Source of the DNA: Prevotellaceae bacterium MN60
GTDB lineage: Bacteria; Bacteroidota; Bacteroidia; Bacteroidales; Bacteroidaceae
Assembly: GCA_900199555.1 (NCBI GenBank)
Contig: FZQZ01000001.1
Coordinates: forward strand, 124,001-188,000
Direction: 5' to 3'
Length of the DNA stretch: 64,000 nucleotides
The notes under the pieces: generated by a model
What the model was told of the DNA's origin: nothing
Databases searched by the model: none
The model's input: the letters and a program-made list of their open reading frames with translations, nothing else
Position numbers and translations under genes: made by a program
Shown: piece by piece, positions 9,277 to 16,860 of the stretch
Position numbering within the stretch: the stretch's first letter is position 1
How the letters are laid out: each line of letters starts with the position of its first letter

Positions 9277-9894
9277 ATGACAAAGGGTAAATCTATTTGC
9301 AATGTACTGAAGACCATCCGTAAACAGGTAGCTGATGCCAATGGTATTAGGTATGAGCCGAGAGAGTGTCACCATCAGGGCGAATGTCTCGGCACATGTC
9401 CTGCATGCGAAGCTGAAGTAAGGTATATCGAACAGCAGTTAGATATTCGACGCCACTTAGGCAAGGCCGTTGCTATCCTTGGTGTTTCAGCAAGCCTTAC
9501 TGCCCTAACGAGCTGTGCAGCGGATAATGATATCGTGACCACTCCACCAACGGTAACGGATTCTGTGGGATTAGAAAATCGACTTGTGGGTGATATAGGA
9601 GAGATGCCATCGTTTCCTGGTGGAACTGAGAAATTGTTTGAATACCTCAAACAGCACATGCGCTATCCCAAAGCGGCAGAAAAAGATAGTATTGAAGGCA
9701 GAGTGATTGTTTCTTTTGTTGTAGAGAGAAATGGAAAACTGACTAATTTTAAGGTCGTAAAGAGTCCAGATCCATCATTGAGTGAAGAAGCCCTTCGTGT
9801 AACAAAATCTATGCCTAAGTGGAATCCCGCCAAGCAATTTGGCAAACCCGTTAGGACAAAATATACTATACCCATAAACTTTCGGTTGAAATGA
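9277..9894 (+). CDS. TonB C-terminal domain protein with an N-terminal four-Cys motif
   Basis: A 205-residue protein in three parts. Residues 1-55 carry Cys31, Cys37, Cys41 and Cys44 (ECHHQGECLGTCPACEAE), a spacing suited to a metal or Fe-S site. Residues 62-80 are hydrophobic (AVAILGVSASLTALTSC) and end in a lipobox-like LTSC, although 78 residues before a lipobox is too long for a normal lipoprotein signal. Residues 110-205 are a TonB-C domain (MPSFPGGTEKLFEYLKQHMRYPKAA...IEGRVIVSFVV...PINFRLK). TonB-C domains normally contact outer-membrane receptors. The last four bases overlap the radical SAM start (ATGA), so the two are made together. Confidence 0.82.
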   Translation: MTKGKSICNVLKTIRKQVADANGIRYEPRECHHQGECLGTCPACEAEVRYIEQQLDIRRHLGKAVAILGVSASLTALTSCAADNDIVTTPPTVTDSVGLENRLVGDIGEMPSFPGGTEKLFEYLKQHMRYPKAAEKDSIEGRVIVSFVVERNGKLTNFKVVKSPDPSLSEEALRVTKSMPKWNPAKQFGKPVRTKYTIPINFRLK

Positions 9895-10499
9895 AGACAC
9901 CATTGATTGCTATTTGTCGTCATCGCCTTGCTACAGATGGACAAGGCGTAACCACGTTGGTAGCTTTTCATGGATGTCCGCTATGTTGCAAGTATTGTCT
10001 GAACAAGCGATGCCTGATGCCCGATGGAATATGGAAAGAGATGGATGTCGAGGAGTTGCTGAATGAGGTGATGGTTGACGACCTCTACTTCAAAGCAACA
10101 GGTGGAGGCATCACGTTTGGAGGTGGTGAGCCACTATTGAGAAGTACCGAGATTGTCCACTTTTGTCAATTAATGCCTGCAGAGTGGAATATCACCATAG
10201 AGACATCTCTCCATGTAGATTCTCGTCATCTAGAAAGTGTAGCGCCCTATGTCCACCAATATATCATAGACGTAAAGGATATGAATCCCGAGATTTATCG
10301 CAGCTATACAGGTAAAGGCAATCAGCAGGTCATAGATAATCTTCGTTGGCTTGCTGCCCATGAGGATGTTCAGAAAATAACTATCCGTTTACCTCTCATA
10401 CCAGAGTATAATACGGAGTCTGATAGAACAGAGAGTCGTAAGCAACTTGAAGCTATGGGCTTTTGCAAATTTGATTGCTTTGACTATGTTCTGAGATAG
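9891..10499 (+). CDS. radical SAM activating-enzyme-like protein
   Basis: A 202-residue single-cluster radical SAM protein of the glycyl-radical-activase type. The cluster motif is Cys29-x3-Cys33-x2-Cys36 in GCPLCCKYC, followed by the SAM-binding GGE motif in GGGITFGGGEPLL and by LETSLHV/IIDVKDMNPEIY, typical of PflA/YjjW-like enzymes. It lacks an inserted ferredoxin domain and is a little shorter than PflA (about 245 residues). No glycyl radical enzyme lies in the window; the only partner is the overlapping TonB-C gene, so the substrate is unknown. The YjjW/PflA label is by resemblance only. Confidence 0.85.
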   Translation: MKTPLIAICRHRLATDGQGVTTLVAFHGCPLCCKYCLNKRCLMPDGIWKEMDVEELLNEVMVDDLYFKATGGGITFGGGEPLLRSTEIVHFCQLMPAEWNITIETSLHVDSRHLESVAPYVHQYIIDVKDMNPEIYRSYTGKGNQQVIDNLRWLAAHEDVQKITIRLPLIPEYNTESDRTESRKQLEAMGFCKFDCFDYVLR

Positions 10500-10542
10500 T
10501 CGGCCAAAGGATGGAATGAAAGAAACAATAAAAACAGGAGAG

Positions 10543-11214
10543 ATGAAAAGATTATTGTTTATAATTATAGTGTCTTTAATCTCTCATTCCATATACGGAA
10601 TGCAGGATATTATGTTTAATTTCCACAAGGAGATTTCTAGAGGAGATACAGACATAAGTTCTATTTGTATTGAAAGAGAATTTGGCGAGTCTGACATAAT
10701 CCTAAATAAGACCATAGAATTGTATCGCACGGAGAAACAATATGTCTATTACAATTTGTTTTTCCCAAAGAAAACAAGTGATAGTACCATTACGATATAC
10801 AAATCTAGGATAAAGATACCAAGAAAGTATCATTTCCTACATGGAAGGCATGAATATGGAGGAGGGACATACCTATGCTTTGGTAGTAAAAAAGAGTGGA
10901 TGATATTGCTTCTGAATGCATCTTCGAATCAAGACTCCACAGGAATTGATATCTATAAAGCAGAAGATCAGCCTCCTCAGCAATGGATGTGGTATCGCAC
11001 TCTTGTAATGTCTGAGATACCAAGTATTCACAGTGGTAGAAATGAATGGAGTCCCTTTAAGCCAGAGAAAGGCTCTTTATACGGATATTACAAGCTAAAA
11101 GGAAATATCTTGTGTTTTGCTAATGTTAAGGAAGAACATAGAGAAAGAAATATCGAGAGCCTTAAAAGTTTTAATATAATCGATAAAAAGGAGATAAAAA
11201 AACATATCAACTAA
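10543..11214 (+). CDS. exported protein of unknown function, AT-rich
   Basis: I choose the second ATG (10543) because MKRLLFIIIVSLISHSIYG is then an intact signal peptide at the N-terminus; the frame also has an ATG at 10516. The product has 223 residues, with no family I recognise. Visible features are several aromatic and Lys-rich segments (FNFHKEISRG, YVYYNLFFPKK, HGRHEYGGGTYLCFGSKKEW). Codon use is clearly more A/T-rich than in neighbouring genes, and the gene stands beside a repeat-filled stretch, both suggesting recent acquisition. It follows the radical SAM stop by 43 bases. Confidence 0.6.
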   Translation: MKRLLFIIIVSLISHSIYGMQDIMFNFHKEISRGDTDISSICIEREFGESDIILNKTIELYRTEKQYVYYNLFFPKKTSDSTITIYKSRIKIPRKYHFLHGRHEYGGGTYLCFGSKKEWMILLLNASSNQDSTGIDIYKAEDQPPQQWMWYRTLVMSEIPSIHSGRNEWSPFKPEKGSLYGYYKLKGNILCFANVKEEHRERNIESLKSFNIIDKKEIKKHIN

Positions 11215-11368
11215 TCTATACGCCACGCACAGTTCCGTACACGCCACGCACGGCGCTGGGTATGGCGTATTCAGCGTTGTACACGGCGTATTCGGAATTT
11301 TTCAATTAGCTACATTCAGCGTCGAATACAGCTGTTTCGAGGTACAATACAATAACTATTGAGGGACG

Positions 11369-11430
11369 AAAGTAACTGATTCAGCGCTGAGTGTAACTGA
11401 TTCGGCGCTGAGTGTAGCTAATTCAGAGCC
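11369..11430. repeat. 21-base tandem repeat with CAGCGCTG palindrome
   Basis: About two and a half copies of GTAACTGATTCAGCGCTGAGT; the second has CGGCGCTG and the third decays to GTAGCTAATTCAGAG. The core TCAGCGCTGA is self-complementary. Confidence 0.75.
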
Positions 11431-11464
11431 ACTCAATTTAGTATAGCACGTGGTAGGGGAAAGA

Positions 11465-11496
11465 CTTGGATTCCGCTTAAAAATATTGTACCTTTG
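11465..11496 (+). promoter_or_regulatory. orphan promoter-like site
   Basis: CTTG (11465-11468), 20 bases, TACCTTTG (11489-11496). No reading frame follows; transcription would enter the inverted repeat at 11520-11616. Confidence 0.45.
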
Positions 11497-11519
11497 CATT
11501 ACAGATCTGAAGACCTGAG

Positions 11520-11616
11520 AATAGTGCCACTTTAGCATCGGGAAAGTGCCACTATTACAAGGCAAAACAAGCTATTTTGGCCTTCAAAACAGGCACTATT
11601 CCAGTGCTAAAGTGGC
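11520..11616. repeat. nested inverted repeats with competing stems
   Basis: GCCACTTTAGCA (11526-11537) is perfectly inverted at 11605-11616, and AATAGTGCC (11520-11528) is inverted as GGCACTATT (11592-11600). The two pairs overlap at their left arms, so the stems are mutually exclusive. A third small hairpin, AAGGC...GCCTT, sits inside at 11558-11584. Confidence 0.65.
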
Positions 11617-11674
11617 TCCGTTCCGACACTGTAGAAGCGCTTTACATTTCGGAGCGCAAATAGTTGACAAATAA

Positions 11675-11706
11675 TTTGGAATTCGTGAAAAATAATTATA
11701 ACTTTG
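11675..11706 (+). promoter_or_regulatory. strong orphan promoter reading into the stem-loops
   Basis: TTTG (11675-11678), exactly 20 bases, TAACTTTG (11699-11706). The first ATG (11714) opens only a 22-codon frame (MKQNRKNNMKTKG... to TAA at 11780-11782), so the product may be an RNA or a leader. Confidence 0.7.
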
Positions 11707-11750
11707 CAAACTAATGAAACAGAACCGAAAAAATAACATGAAAACAAAGG

Positions 11751-11876
11751 GTGTTAGGGTGTTAGTGGAGATAAAAACATAAAACCCTTCGCGTACCGCA
11801 CACACGCACACACGTATAATAAGTACAGGCGGTACGCGTAGAGTTTAAAAAAACTAATACCCTAATGCCCTAACAC
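11751..11876. repeat. large stem-loop, copy 1 (TTAGGG-type outer arms)
   Basis: The outer arms are GTGTTAGGGTGTTAGTG (11751-11767) and its imperfect complement at 11854-11876. The inner arms share CGCGTACCGC (11790-11799) and GCGGTACGCG (11829-11838). The loop holds ACACACGCACACACGTA and AATAAGTACAG. It is closely related to the copy at 11882-12014. Confidence 0.75.
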
Positions 11877-11881
11877 ACTAA

Positions 11882-12014
11882 GTGTGACACTGTGACACTA
11901 TGACGGTAGAAATCTCAAACCCTACGCGTACCGTGCACACGCACACACGTAGAATAAGTACAGGCGGTACGCGTAAAGTTTATAAAAACTAATGTCATAG
12001 TGTCACCTCGTCAC
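11882..12014. repeat. large stem-loop, copy 2 (GTGACAC-type outer arms)
   Basis: Inner arms (11917-11933 and 11965-11981) and loop are nearly the same as in copy 1, but the outer arms are different: TGTGACACTATGAC (11891-11904) against GTCATAGTGTCAC (11994-12006). The right arm runs into the truncated thioredoxin frame. Confidence 0.75.
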
Positions 12015-12054
12015 AAACGACAAGAGTGCCTATTCGCCCGAGGCTCGCAAACTG

Positions 12055-12717
12055 TTGATAGCACATGACTCCATAGAGGCAAAGATTGAGGCATGGACAA
12101 AGGCCTACAAAGCCAAGCATCCAATGCTTTACGGACTGCTCTACCTGGAGTCAGCTCTGCGCTATACATACGATGATGTCAACAAGGCAAAGCCTTATCT
12201 GGACGAATACCACCAGCTATACGAACACCTCTTTACAGAGCATCCCGTTCACCAGCGCATCGCCATCAAAGAGCGTGGACTGCGCCTGCAACCCGGACAG
12301 CCATACTTTGACGATTACGAAGCAGCAACGGTTGACGGAAAGACCGTCAGCGTGGGCTCACTCTATCGTGGACGGGTGGCGATTATCAATATGTGGGGCT
12401 CTTGGTGTTGTCCATGTCGCGCTCATGCCAAGGCACTGATTCCTCTCTATGAGAAATACCACGATGCCGGACTAACCGTTGTAGCCATTGCCCGCGAATG
12501 GAACATGGACTCTTTCCATAAGGCTATAGAGCGCGACCAATATCCTTGGCCCACCCTCTTAGACTACGAAGACCATTACGGCGTTTGGGAGAAGCATGCC
12601 AACAAGGGTGGCTCAGGTAAGATTATGCTTATCGACCGCGATGGCACCATCCTCTCAGTCTCTAACGATGCGCAGGAGCTGGAGCCACTCATCAAGAAGG
12701 CACTCCATTTACTTTGA
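12055..12717 (+). CDS. 5'-truncated TlpA-like thioredoxin (probable gene remnant)
   Basis: Residues 95-220 form a complete thioredoxin-like domain with active site WCCPC (INMWGSWCCPCRAHA) and the TlpA-type end KIMLIDRDGTILSV. Family members are exported thiol-disulfide oxidoreductases with a signal peptide and a long N-terminal domain (often DUF4369). Here there is no signal peptide; the frame stays open and protein-like back to about 12011 (TNDKSAYSPEARKLL), where it meets the arm of a stem-loop repeat, and a TAG at 11998 closes it. The only upstream starts are a TTG at 12055 and an in-frame ATG at 12124. I read this as a gene that lost its 5' half to the repeat region. It overlaps the convergent transporter gene by 9 bases. 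Confidence 0.65.
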   Translation: MIAHDSIEAKIEAWTKAYKAKHPMLYGLLYLESALRYTYDDVNKAKPYLDEYHQLYEHLFTEHPVHQRIAIKERGLRLQPGQPYFDDYEAATVDGKTVSVGSLYRGRVAIINMWGSWCCPCRAHAKALIPLYEKYHDAGLTVVAIAREWNMDSFHKAIERDQYPWPTLLDYEDHYGVWEKHANKGGSGKIMLIDRDGTILSVSNDAQELEPLIKKALHLL

Positions 12718-13629
12718 ACCGATATACAGGAAGATCATGCCGAGGAGCACGAGGGCAAGGTCGAAAGCCTTGGCCTTGAGATTCTTCTCATGGAAGAAGA
12801 CGGCTCCAAAGAGGAAACTGACGATGACGGAGCCACGGCGTATCATAGAGACGATACTAATCATGGCGTCGGGCAACGACAGGGAATAGAAATACACGAA
12901 GTCGGCAGTGGACAGAAACAGGCTGACGCCAATGATAGACCAGTGCCAATGGAAGGGCGTTGTCTCCTTGTGCTTGGGCCACCACAGCAATAGCAGCATC
13001 GCCAGCATCATACCACACTGGTAGATATTGTACCACGACTGTACGAGCATACGGTCGAGCCCTACTCCACCCGACGATACAGGGGCCATCAGGAACTTAT
13101 CGTAGAGTCCGCTAATAGCGCCAAAGATGGCTGCACCGACAATCATCCATATCCAATGGTTATGGCGGAAGTCGATACCCTCTTTCTTTCCACTACGACT
13201 AAGTAGCAGGAATGACAAGATGGCGAGCATCACACCCACCCACTGCCATAGGTTGAGGCGCTCACCAAAGACAAGCAGTGCTCCCACAAGTACCATCACA
13301 GGGCGAGTGGCATTGATGGGGCCTACGATTGTGAGCGGAAGATGTTTCATACCGAAATATCCCAACACCCAACTAGACAATACGATGAGGGCCTTGAGCA
13401 ATACGTAACGGTGCACTTCCCAACCACCTGCAGCTACCTTGAACATGCTGTCATCAAGGACATCAGTGGATGCACTCAGTATGATAAACGGAAGAAATAT
13501 CAAAGAAGAGAAAAGGGTATTGAGAAACAATACGGGAATAACCGCATTCTCCTTTAGTGCCTGTTTCTTAAACGAATCATAGCAGCCTAACAGCGCTGCC
13601 GACATAAATGCTAATAATAGCCAAGCCAT
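12709..13629 (-). CDS. DMT-superfamily (EamA-like) transporter
   Basis: A 306-residue inner-membrane protein with ten predicted helices in two EamA-like halves, for example WLLLAFMSAALLGCYDSFKK at the start and the second half from HWIWMIVGAAIFGAISGLYD. The conserved motif between helices (LPLTIVGPINATRPVMVLVG) and the C-terminal SIVSMIRRGSVIVSFLFGAV fit drug/metabolite exporters. The substrate cannot be read from sequence. It starts one base after the truA stop, so the two are co-transcribed. Confidence 0.88.
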   Translation of the reverse strand: MAWLLLAFMSAALLGCYDSFKKQALKENAVIPVLFLNTLFSSLIFLPFIILSASTDVLDDSMFKVAAGGWEVHRYVLLKALIVLSSWVLGYFGMKHLPLTIVGPINATRPVMVLVGALLVFGERLNLWQWVGVMLAILSFLLLSRSGKKEGIDFRHNHWIWMIVGAAIFGAISGLYDKFLMAPVSSGGVGLDRMLVQSWYNIYQCGMMLAMLLLLWWPKHKETTPFHWHWSIIGVSLFLSTADFVYFYSLSLPDAMISIVSMIRRGSVIVSFLFGAVFFHEKNLKAKAFDLALVLLGMIFLYIGSK

Positions 13630-13630
13630 G

Positions 13631-14392
13631 TTATTTGGTGAGTGGTAAGTGGTGAGTGGTGAATGGATAGTCTACACGTTCGAGGAACAGGGCCTTGGCA
13701 GGCATCGACTCGCCAGCCTGCGTACGCTGCTTGCCCTCGATGACGAGGCGGAACTCGTCGAGCGACATACGACCGCGACCTACCTCGATGAGCGTACCAA
13801 CAACGGCACGCACCATGTTGCGAAGGAAGCGGTTGGCAGTAATCTCAAAATACCAGGTAGTGGGCGACGTCTGATGCCATTGGGCATGCGTGACATGGCA
13901 GATGGTAGTCTTCACATCACTGCCAGCCTTGCAAAAGGCACCAAAATCTTCATACTCCATCAAGATGCGGCCAGCCTCATTCATACGCTCAAAGTCCAGC
14001 ACATAATGAATCTCTTGCGAATACTGGCGTACAAAGGGATTTTTCTGAGTATGTATATAATAATGATACATACGTGAAGTGGCTGAGAAGCGTGCATGCA
14101 TATCGGCAGCTACGGGCTCTACTCTATCTACACTGATATCGTGGGGCAACAAGCCATTCAACTTCTTGGTGAGGATGGCAGCATCGAAAGCTGCGTCCGT
14201 ATCAAAATGAGCTGCCATCACACGCGCATGAACACCAGCATCGGTACGACCAGCTCCCGTTACTACGATACGCTCACGCAACAGCATTGACAGGCAACGC
14301 TCCAACTCGCTCTGCACTGTAATACCATTGGGCTGTACCTGCCATCCGTGGTAGGCCGTACCGTCATAACTAAACCATACAAAGTATCTCAT
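13631..14392 (-). CDS. truA: tRNA pseudouridine(38-40) synthase
   Basis: Isomerises uridines 38-40 in the tRNA anticodon arm. It has 253 residues, with the family start YFVWFSYDGTAYHGWQVQP and catalytic Asp51 in TGAGRTDAGVHA. NRFLRNMVRAVVGTLIEVG marks the C-terminal half. The last nine or so residues (TTHHLPLTK) are encoded by a heptanucleotide repeat (13638-13665) and probably add no function. The promoter at 14449-14479 is strong, and the DMT transporter follows directly. Confidence 0.96.
   Translation of the reverse strand: MRYFVWFSYDGTAYHGWQVQPNGITVQSELERCLSMLLRERIVVTGAGRTDAGVHARVMAAHFDTDAAFDAAILTKKLNGLLPHDISVDRVEPVAADMHARFSATSRMYHYYIHTQKNPFVRQYSQEIHYVLDFERMNEAGRILMEYEDFGAFCKAGSDVKTTICHVTHAQWHQTSPTTWYFEITANRFLRNMVRAVVGTLIEVGRGRMSLDEFRLVIEGKQRTQAGESMPAKALFLERVDYPFTTHHLPLTK
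13638..13665. repeat. heptanucleotide repeat inside the 3' end of truA
   Basis: Four heptads in register: GTGAGTG, GTAAGTG, GTGAGTG, GTGAATG. They encode the C-terminal tail of TruA. The same GTGAGTG heptad recurs at 28991-29011 and, inverted, at 29047-29067. Confidence 0.8.
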
Positions 14393-14448
14393 AACTATAT
14401 TTACAAAAAAGGGGACTGAATGAAGACGATTCCCCTCTAAACATAGTG

Positions 14449-14479
14449 CAAAGGTACGAAAAAAATTGTTTATTACAAA
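14449..14479 (-). promoter_or_regulatory. truA promoter
   Basis: Minus strand TTTG (14476-14479), 19 bases, TACCTTTG (14449-14456). It overlaps back-to-back with the divergent promoter of the HD gene. Confidence 0.85.
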
Positions 14480-14488
14480 AATAATGTG

Positions 14489-14496
14489 TAATTTTG
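14489..14496 (+). promoter_or_regulatory. -7 box of the HD-domain gene
   Basis: TAATTTTG, with ATTG (14465-14468) 20 bases upstream as a weak -33 element. The ATG at 14506 is only nine bases downstream, so the leader is very short. Confidence 0.6.
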
Positions 14497-14505
14497 CAGC
14501 GGATT

Positions 14506-15726
14506 ATGAATGAACACAAGATTATCAATGACCCCGTATTTGGGTTTATCAAGATACGGCGAGGACTGTTGTACGACATCGTGAGTCATCCGCTATTCCA
14601 GCGACTGAACCGTATTGCACAACTGGGACTGACATCGGTAGTTTATCCCGGTGCTCGCCATACACGCTTTCAACATTCGATAGGTGCGCTACACCTGATG
14701 TCGGAAGCGGTGAAATCGCTAACAGAGAAGGGCATCTATATCTTCGACCTGGAAGCAGAAGCTGTACAGGCAGCTATTCTGATGCACGACATCGGTCATG
14801 GTCCTTTCTCGCATGTGCTTGAGAACACGCTGATTAGCGGCATCTCGCACGAAGACATCTCGCTGATGATGATGGAGCAGATGAACCGCGACATGAAGGG
14901 ACAGTTGAATCTGGCCATCAGCATCTTTAAAGACGAATATCCCAACAAGATTTTCCACCAGCTTATCTCGTCGCAGTTGGATATGGACCGACTCGACTAC
15001 CTTCGCCGCGACTCCTTCTATACGGGCGTTACAGAGGGTAATATCGGTTCGGCACGCATCATCAAGATGCTGAATGTGGCTGACGACCGCCTGGTGGTAG
15101 AGGCAAAAGGTATCTATTCGGTAGAAAACTACCTTACCACACGCCGTCTGATGTACTGGCAGGTATATCTGCACAAGACGACGGTGGGCTATGAAAAGAT
15201 ATTGGTGAATGCACTGAGACGCGCCAAAGAACTGGCACACGAAGGACACGAGGTATTTGCAGCTCCTGCCCTAGCCTACTTCCTCCAGAACGATATCGAC
15301 AGGGAGTGGTTTGACACCCACGAAGAGGCACTACAGATGTATGCAGAACTTGACGATAGCGACATCTGGAGCGCACTGAAGGTATGGCGCCATTCTGACG
15401 ATAAGATACTGGCAACACTGGCCAGCGACCTGCTGGATCGTCACCTCTTCAAGGTGGAGGTAACAGAAGAGCCTCCTACGGAGGAGCATATCACCTTTAT
15501 CCGCAACCAGATTGCTGATGCACTGGGCATTAGCGAAGCAGACGCACACTACCTGATGTCGCTGACGGAAATAGGAAAAGACATGTATAACCCTGAGGAT
15601 GACAGCATCGGAATATTGTATAAGGATGGCACCGTGAGAGACATTGCCGAGGCATCGGAAATACTTAATGTGCAATTACTTTCTAAAAAAATACGTAAAT
15701 ATTATCTCTGTTATCAACGAGTTTAA
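14506..15726 (+). CDS. HD-domain phosphohydrolase (dGTPase-like)
   Basis: A 406-residue metal-dependent phosphohydrolase. Metal ligands are visible as His57 (RHTRFQHSIGA), His94-Asp95 (AILMHDIGHGPFSHVLE) and the downstream Asp in SQLDMDRLDYLRRDSFYTG, the signature of dNTP triphosphohydrolase-like HD proteins. The substrate is likely a (deoxy)nucleotide but is not provable here. I start at ATG 14506 and not at an upstream TTG, because the TTG lies inside the -7 promoter box. The gene heads the lpxD-lpxC/fabZ-lpxA block but has its own promoter, and lpxD also has one. Confidence 0.92.
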   Translation: MNEHKIINDPVFGFIKIRRGLLYDIVSHPLFQRLNRIAQLGLTSVVYPGARHTRFQHSIGALHLMSEAVKSLTEKGIYIFDLEAEAVQAAILMHDIGHGPFSHVLENTLISGISHEDISLMMMEQMNRDMKGQLNLAISIFKDEYPNKIFHQLISSQLDMDRLDYLRRDSFYTGVTEGNIGSARIIKMLNVADDRLVVEAKGIYSVENYLTTRRLMYWQVYLHKTTVGYEKILVNALRRAKELAHEGHEVFAAPALAYFLQNDIDREWFDTHEEALQMYAELDDSDIWSALKVWRHSDDKILATLASDLLDRHLFKVEVTEEPPTEEHITFIRNQIADALGISEADAHYLMSLTEIGKDMYNPEDDSIGILYKDGTVRDIAEASEILNVQLLSKKIRKYYLCYQRV

Positions 15727-15735
15727 GGAATAAAA

Positions 15736-15760
15736 AATTTGACTTCGTCGAATTTTGTCG
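15736..15760 (+). terminator. possible terminator after the HD gene
   Basis: Hairpin AATTTGAC-TTC-GTCGAATT (8-bp stem with one G-U pair), followed by TTGTCG. The U-run is weak. A second hairpin (GCAGAG...CTCTGC, 15769-15794) follows before the lpxD promoter. Confidence 0.35.
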
Positions 15761-15809
15761 CGACTCAGCAGAGAAAATGCAAGCATTCTCTGCATTTGCT
15801 GCTCCAAAA

Positions 15810-15841
15810 TTTGGTATTTCGCTCGTTTATTCGTAACTTTG
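15810..15841 (+). promoter_or_regulatory. lpxD operon promoter
   Basis: TTTG (15810-15813), 20 bases, TAACTTTG (15834-15841). The leader to the ATG at 15871 is about 25 bases. Confidence 0.85.
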
Positions 15842-15870
15842 CAGCGTTTATTAAAACTTTTCGATAAAAT

Positions 15871-16854
15871 ATGGAATTTACAGCCAAGCAAATAGCCGAT
15901 ATGATTGGCGGTCGTGTTGAAGGCGATGAACAGGCCAAGATCAACACTTTTGCGAAGATTGAAGAAGGAAAGAAAGGAGCTATCTCCTTCCTGTCAAATC
16001 CTAAATACACCCCTTATATCTATGAGACACAGTCGAGCGTAGTGCTCATCAACGAGGATGTAGAGTTGACACAACCCGTAAGCTGCACGCTGATTCGCGT
16101 AAAGAATGCCTATGAGAGTGTGGCAAAGCTCTTACAGTTGTATGCCTCTATGATGCCTAAGAAGACGGGTATCGACCCACTGGCTTTCGTATCAAAGAGC
16201 GCACAGATTGGTGAGAACGTATATATCGCCCCATTTGCCTATATTGGTGATGGTGTAAAGATTGGTGATGGCTCACGCATCTATCCCCATGTAACTATTT
16301 ATGACGGATGCCAGATTGGTAAGAATGTGACTATCCATGCAGGTAGTGTGATTGGTGCCGATGGCTTCGGTTTTGCTCCTAACCAGGAGGGTTACGAGAA
16401 GATTCCTCAGATAGGTATCGTTATCATTGAGGACGATGTAGAGATTGGTGCTAACACTTGTGTGGATCGCTCTACCATGGGACAGACCGTGATTCACAAG
16501 GGTGTGAAGCTGGACAACCTGATTCAGGTAGCTCACAACTGTGAAATCGGTGAGAACACCGTGATGTCTGCACAGGTAGGACTGGCTGGCTCTACAAAGA
16601 TTGGTTCTTGGTGTATGGTAGGTGGACAGGCTGGTTTCTCTGGTCATATCCATGTAGCCGACAAGACCTTTATCGGTGCACAGAGTGGTGTCATCAGCAA
16701 TACCAAGGGCAATGGCGAACAGCTTATCGGTTCACCCGCCATCGATCCCAAACTATTCTTCAAGGCCGCAGCAGTGACTAAGCGCCTGCCCGACATGTAT
16801 AAGGAGTTGGCCGCCCTGCGCAAAGAAATAGAAGAACTCAAGAAAACAAAATAA
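15871..16854 (+). CDS. lpxD: UDP-3-O-acylglucosamine N-acyltransferase
   Basis: Third step of lipid A synthesis: adds the N-linked hydroxyacyl chain from acyl-ACP. It has 327 residues. The N-terminal uridine-binding domain ([19 protein letters not shown]) leads into a left-handed beta-helix of hexapeptide repeats ([30 protein letters not shown]), with catalytic His222 in [10 protein letters not shown]. The C-terminal helix is charged ([13 protein letters not shown]). lpxC-fabZ starts 6 bases later and lpxA follows. Confidence 0.97.
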   Translation: MEFTAKQIADMIGGRVEGDEQAKINTFAKIEEGKKGAISFLSNPKYTPYIYETQSSVVLINEDVELTQPVSCTLIRVKNAYESVAKLLQLYASMMPKKTGIDPLAFVSKSAQIGENVYIAPFAYIGDGVKIGDGSRIYPHVTIYDGCQIGKNVTIHAGSVIGADGFGFAPNQEGYEKIPQIGIVIIEDDVEIGANTCVDRSTMGQTVIHKGVKLDNLIQVAHNCEIGENTVMSAQVGLAGSTKIGSWCMVGGQAGFSGHIHVADKTFIGAQSGVISNTKGNGEQLIGSPAIDPKLFFKAAAVTKRLPDMYKELAALRKEIEELKKTK

Positions 16855-16860
16855 TATACT

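Larger units (their letters stand above)
11215..12014. repeat. 800-base gene-free mosaic of dyads and stem-loops
   Basis: No credible gene lies here. From left to right the region holds GGCGTATTC-type dyads (11220-11295), a 21-base tandem repeat (11369-11430), an inverted repeat (11520-11616), two orphan promoters (11465-11496 and 11675-11706) and two related large stem-loops (11751-11876 and 11882-12014). The last stem-loop abuts a truncated thioredoxin reading frame. Confidence 0.75.

Noticed and set aside
11714..11782. 22-codon frame behind the orphan promoter
   Set aside because: It is too short and extends into the arm of the stem-loop; it might be a leader peptide but nothing beyond the promoter supports it, so I list only the promoter.
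11356..11811. two minus-strand frames of about 70 codons in the repeat mosaic
   Set aside because: Their products mirror the 21-base repeat (SAESVTLSAESVT) and hairpins; no start signal or homology.
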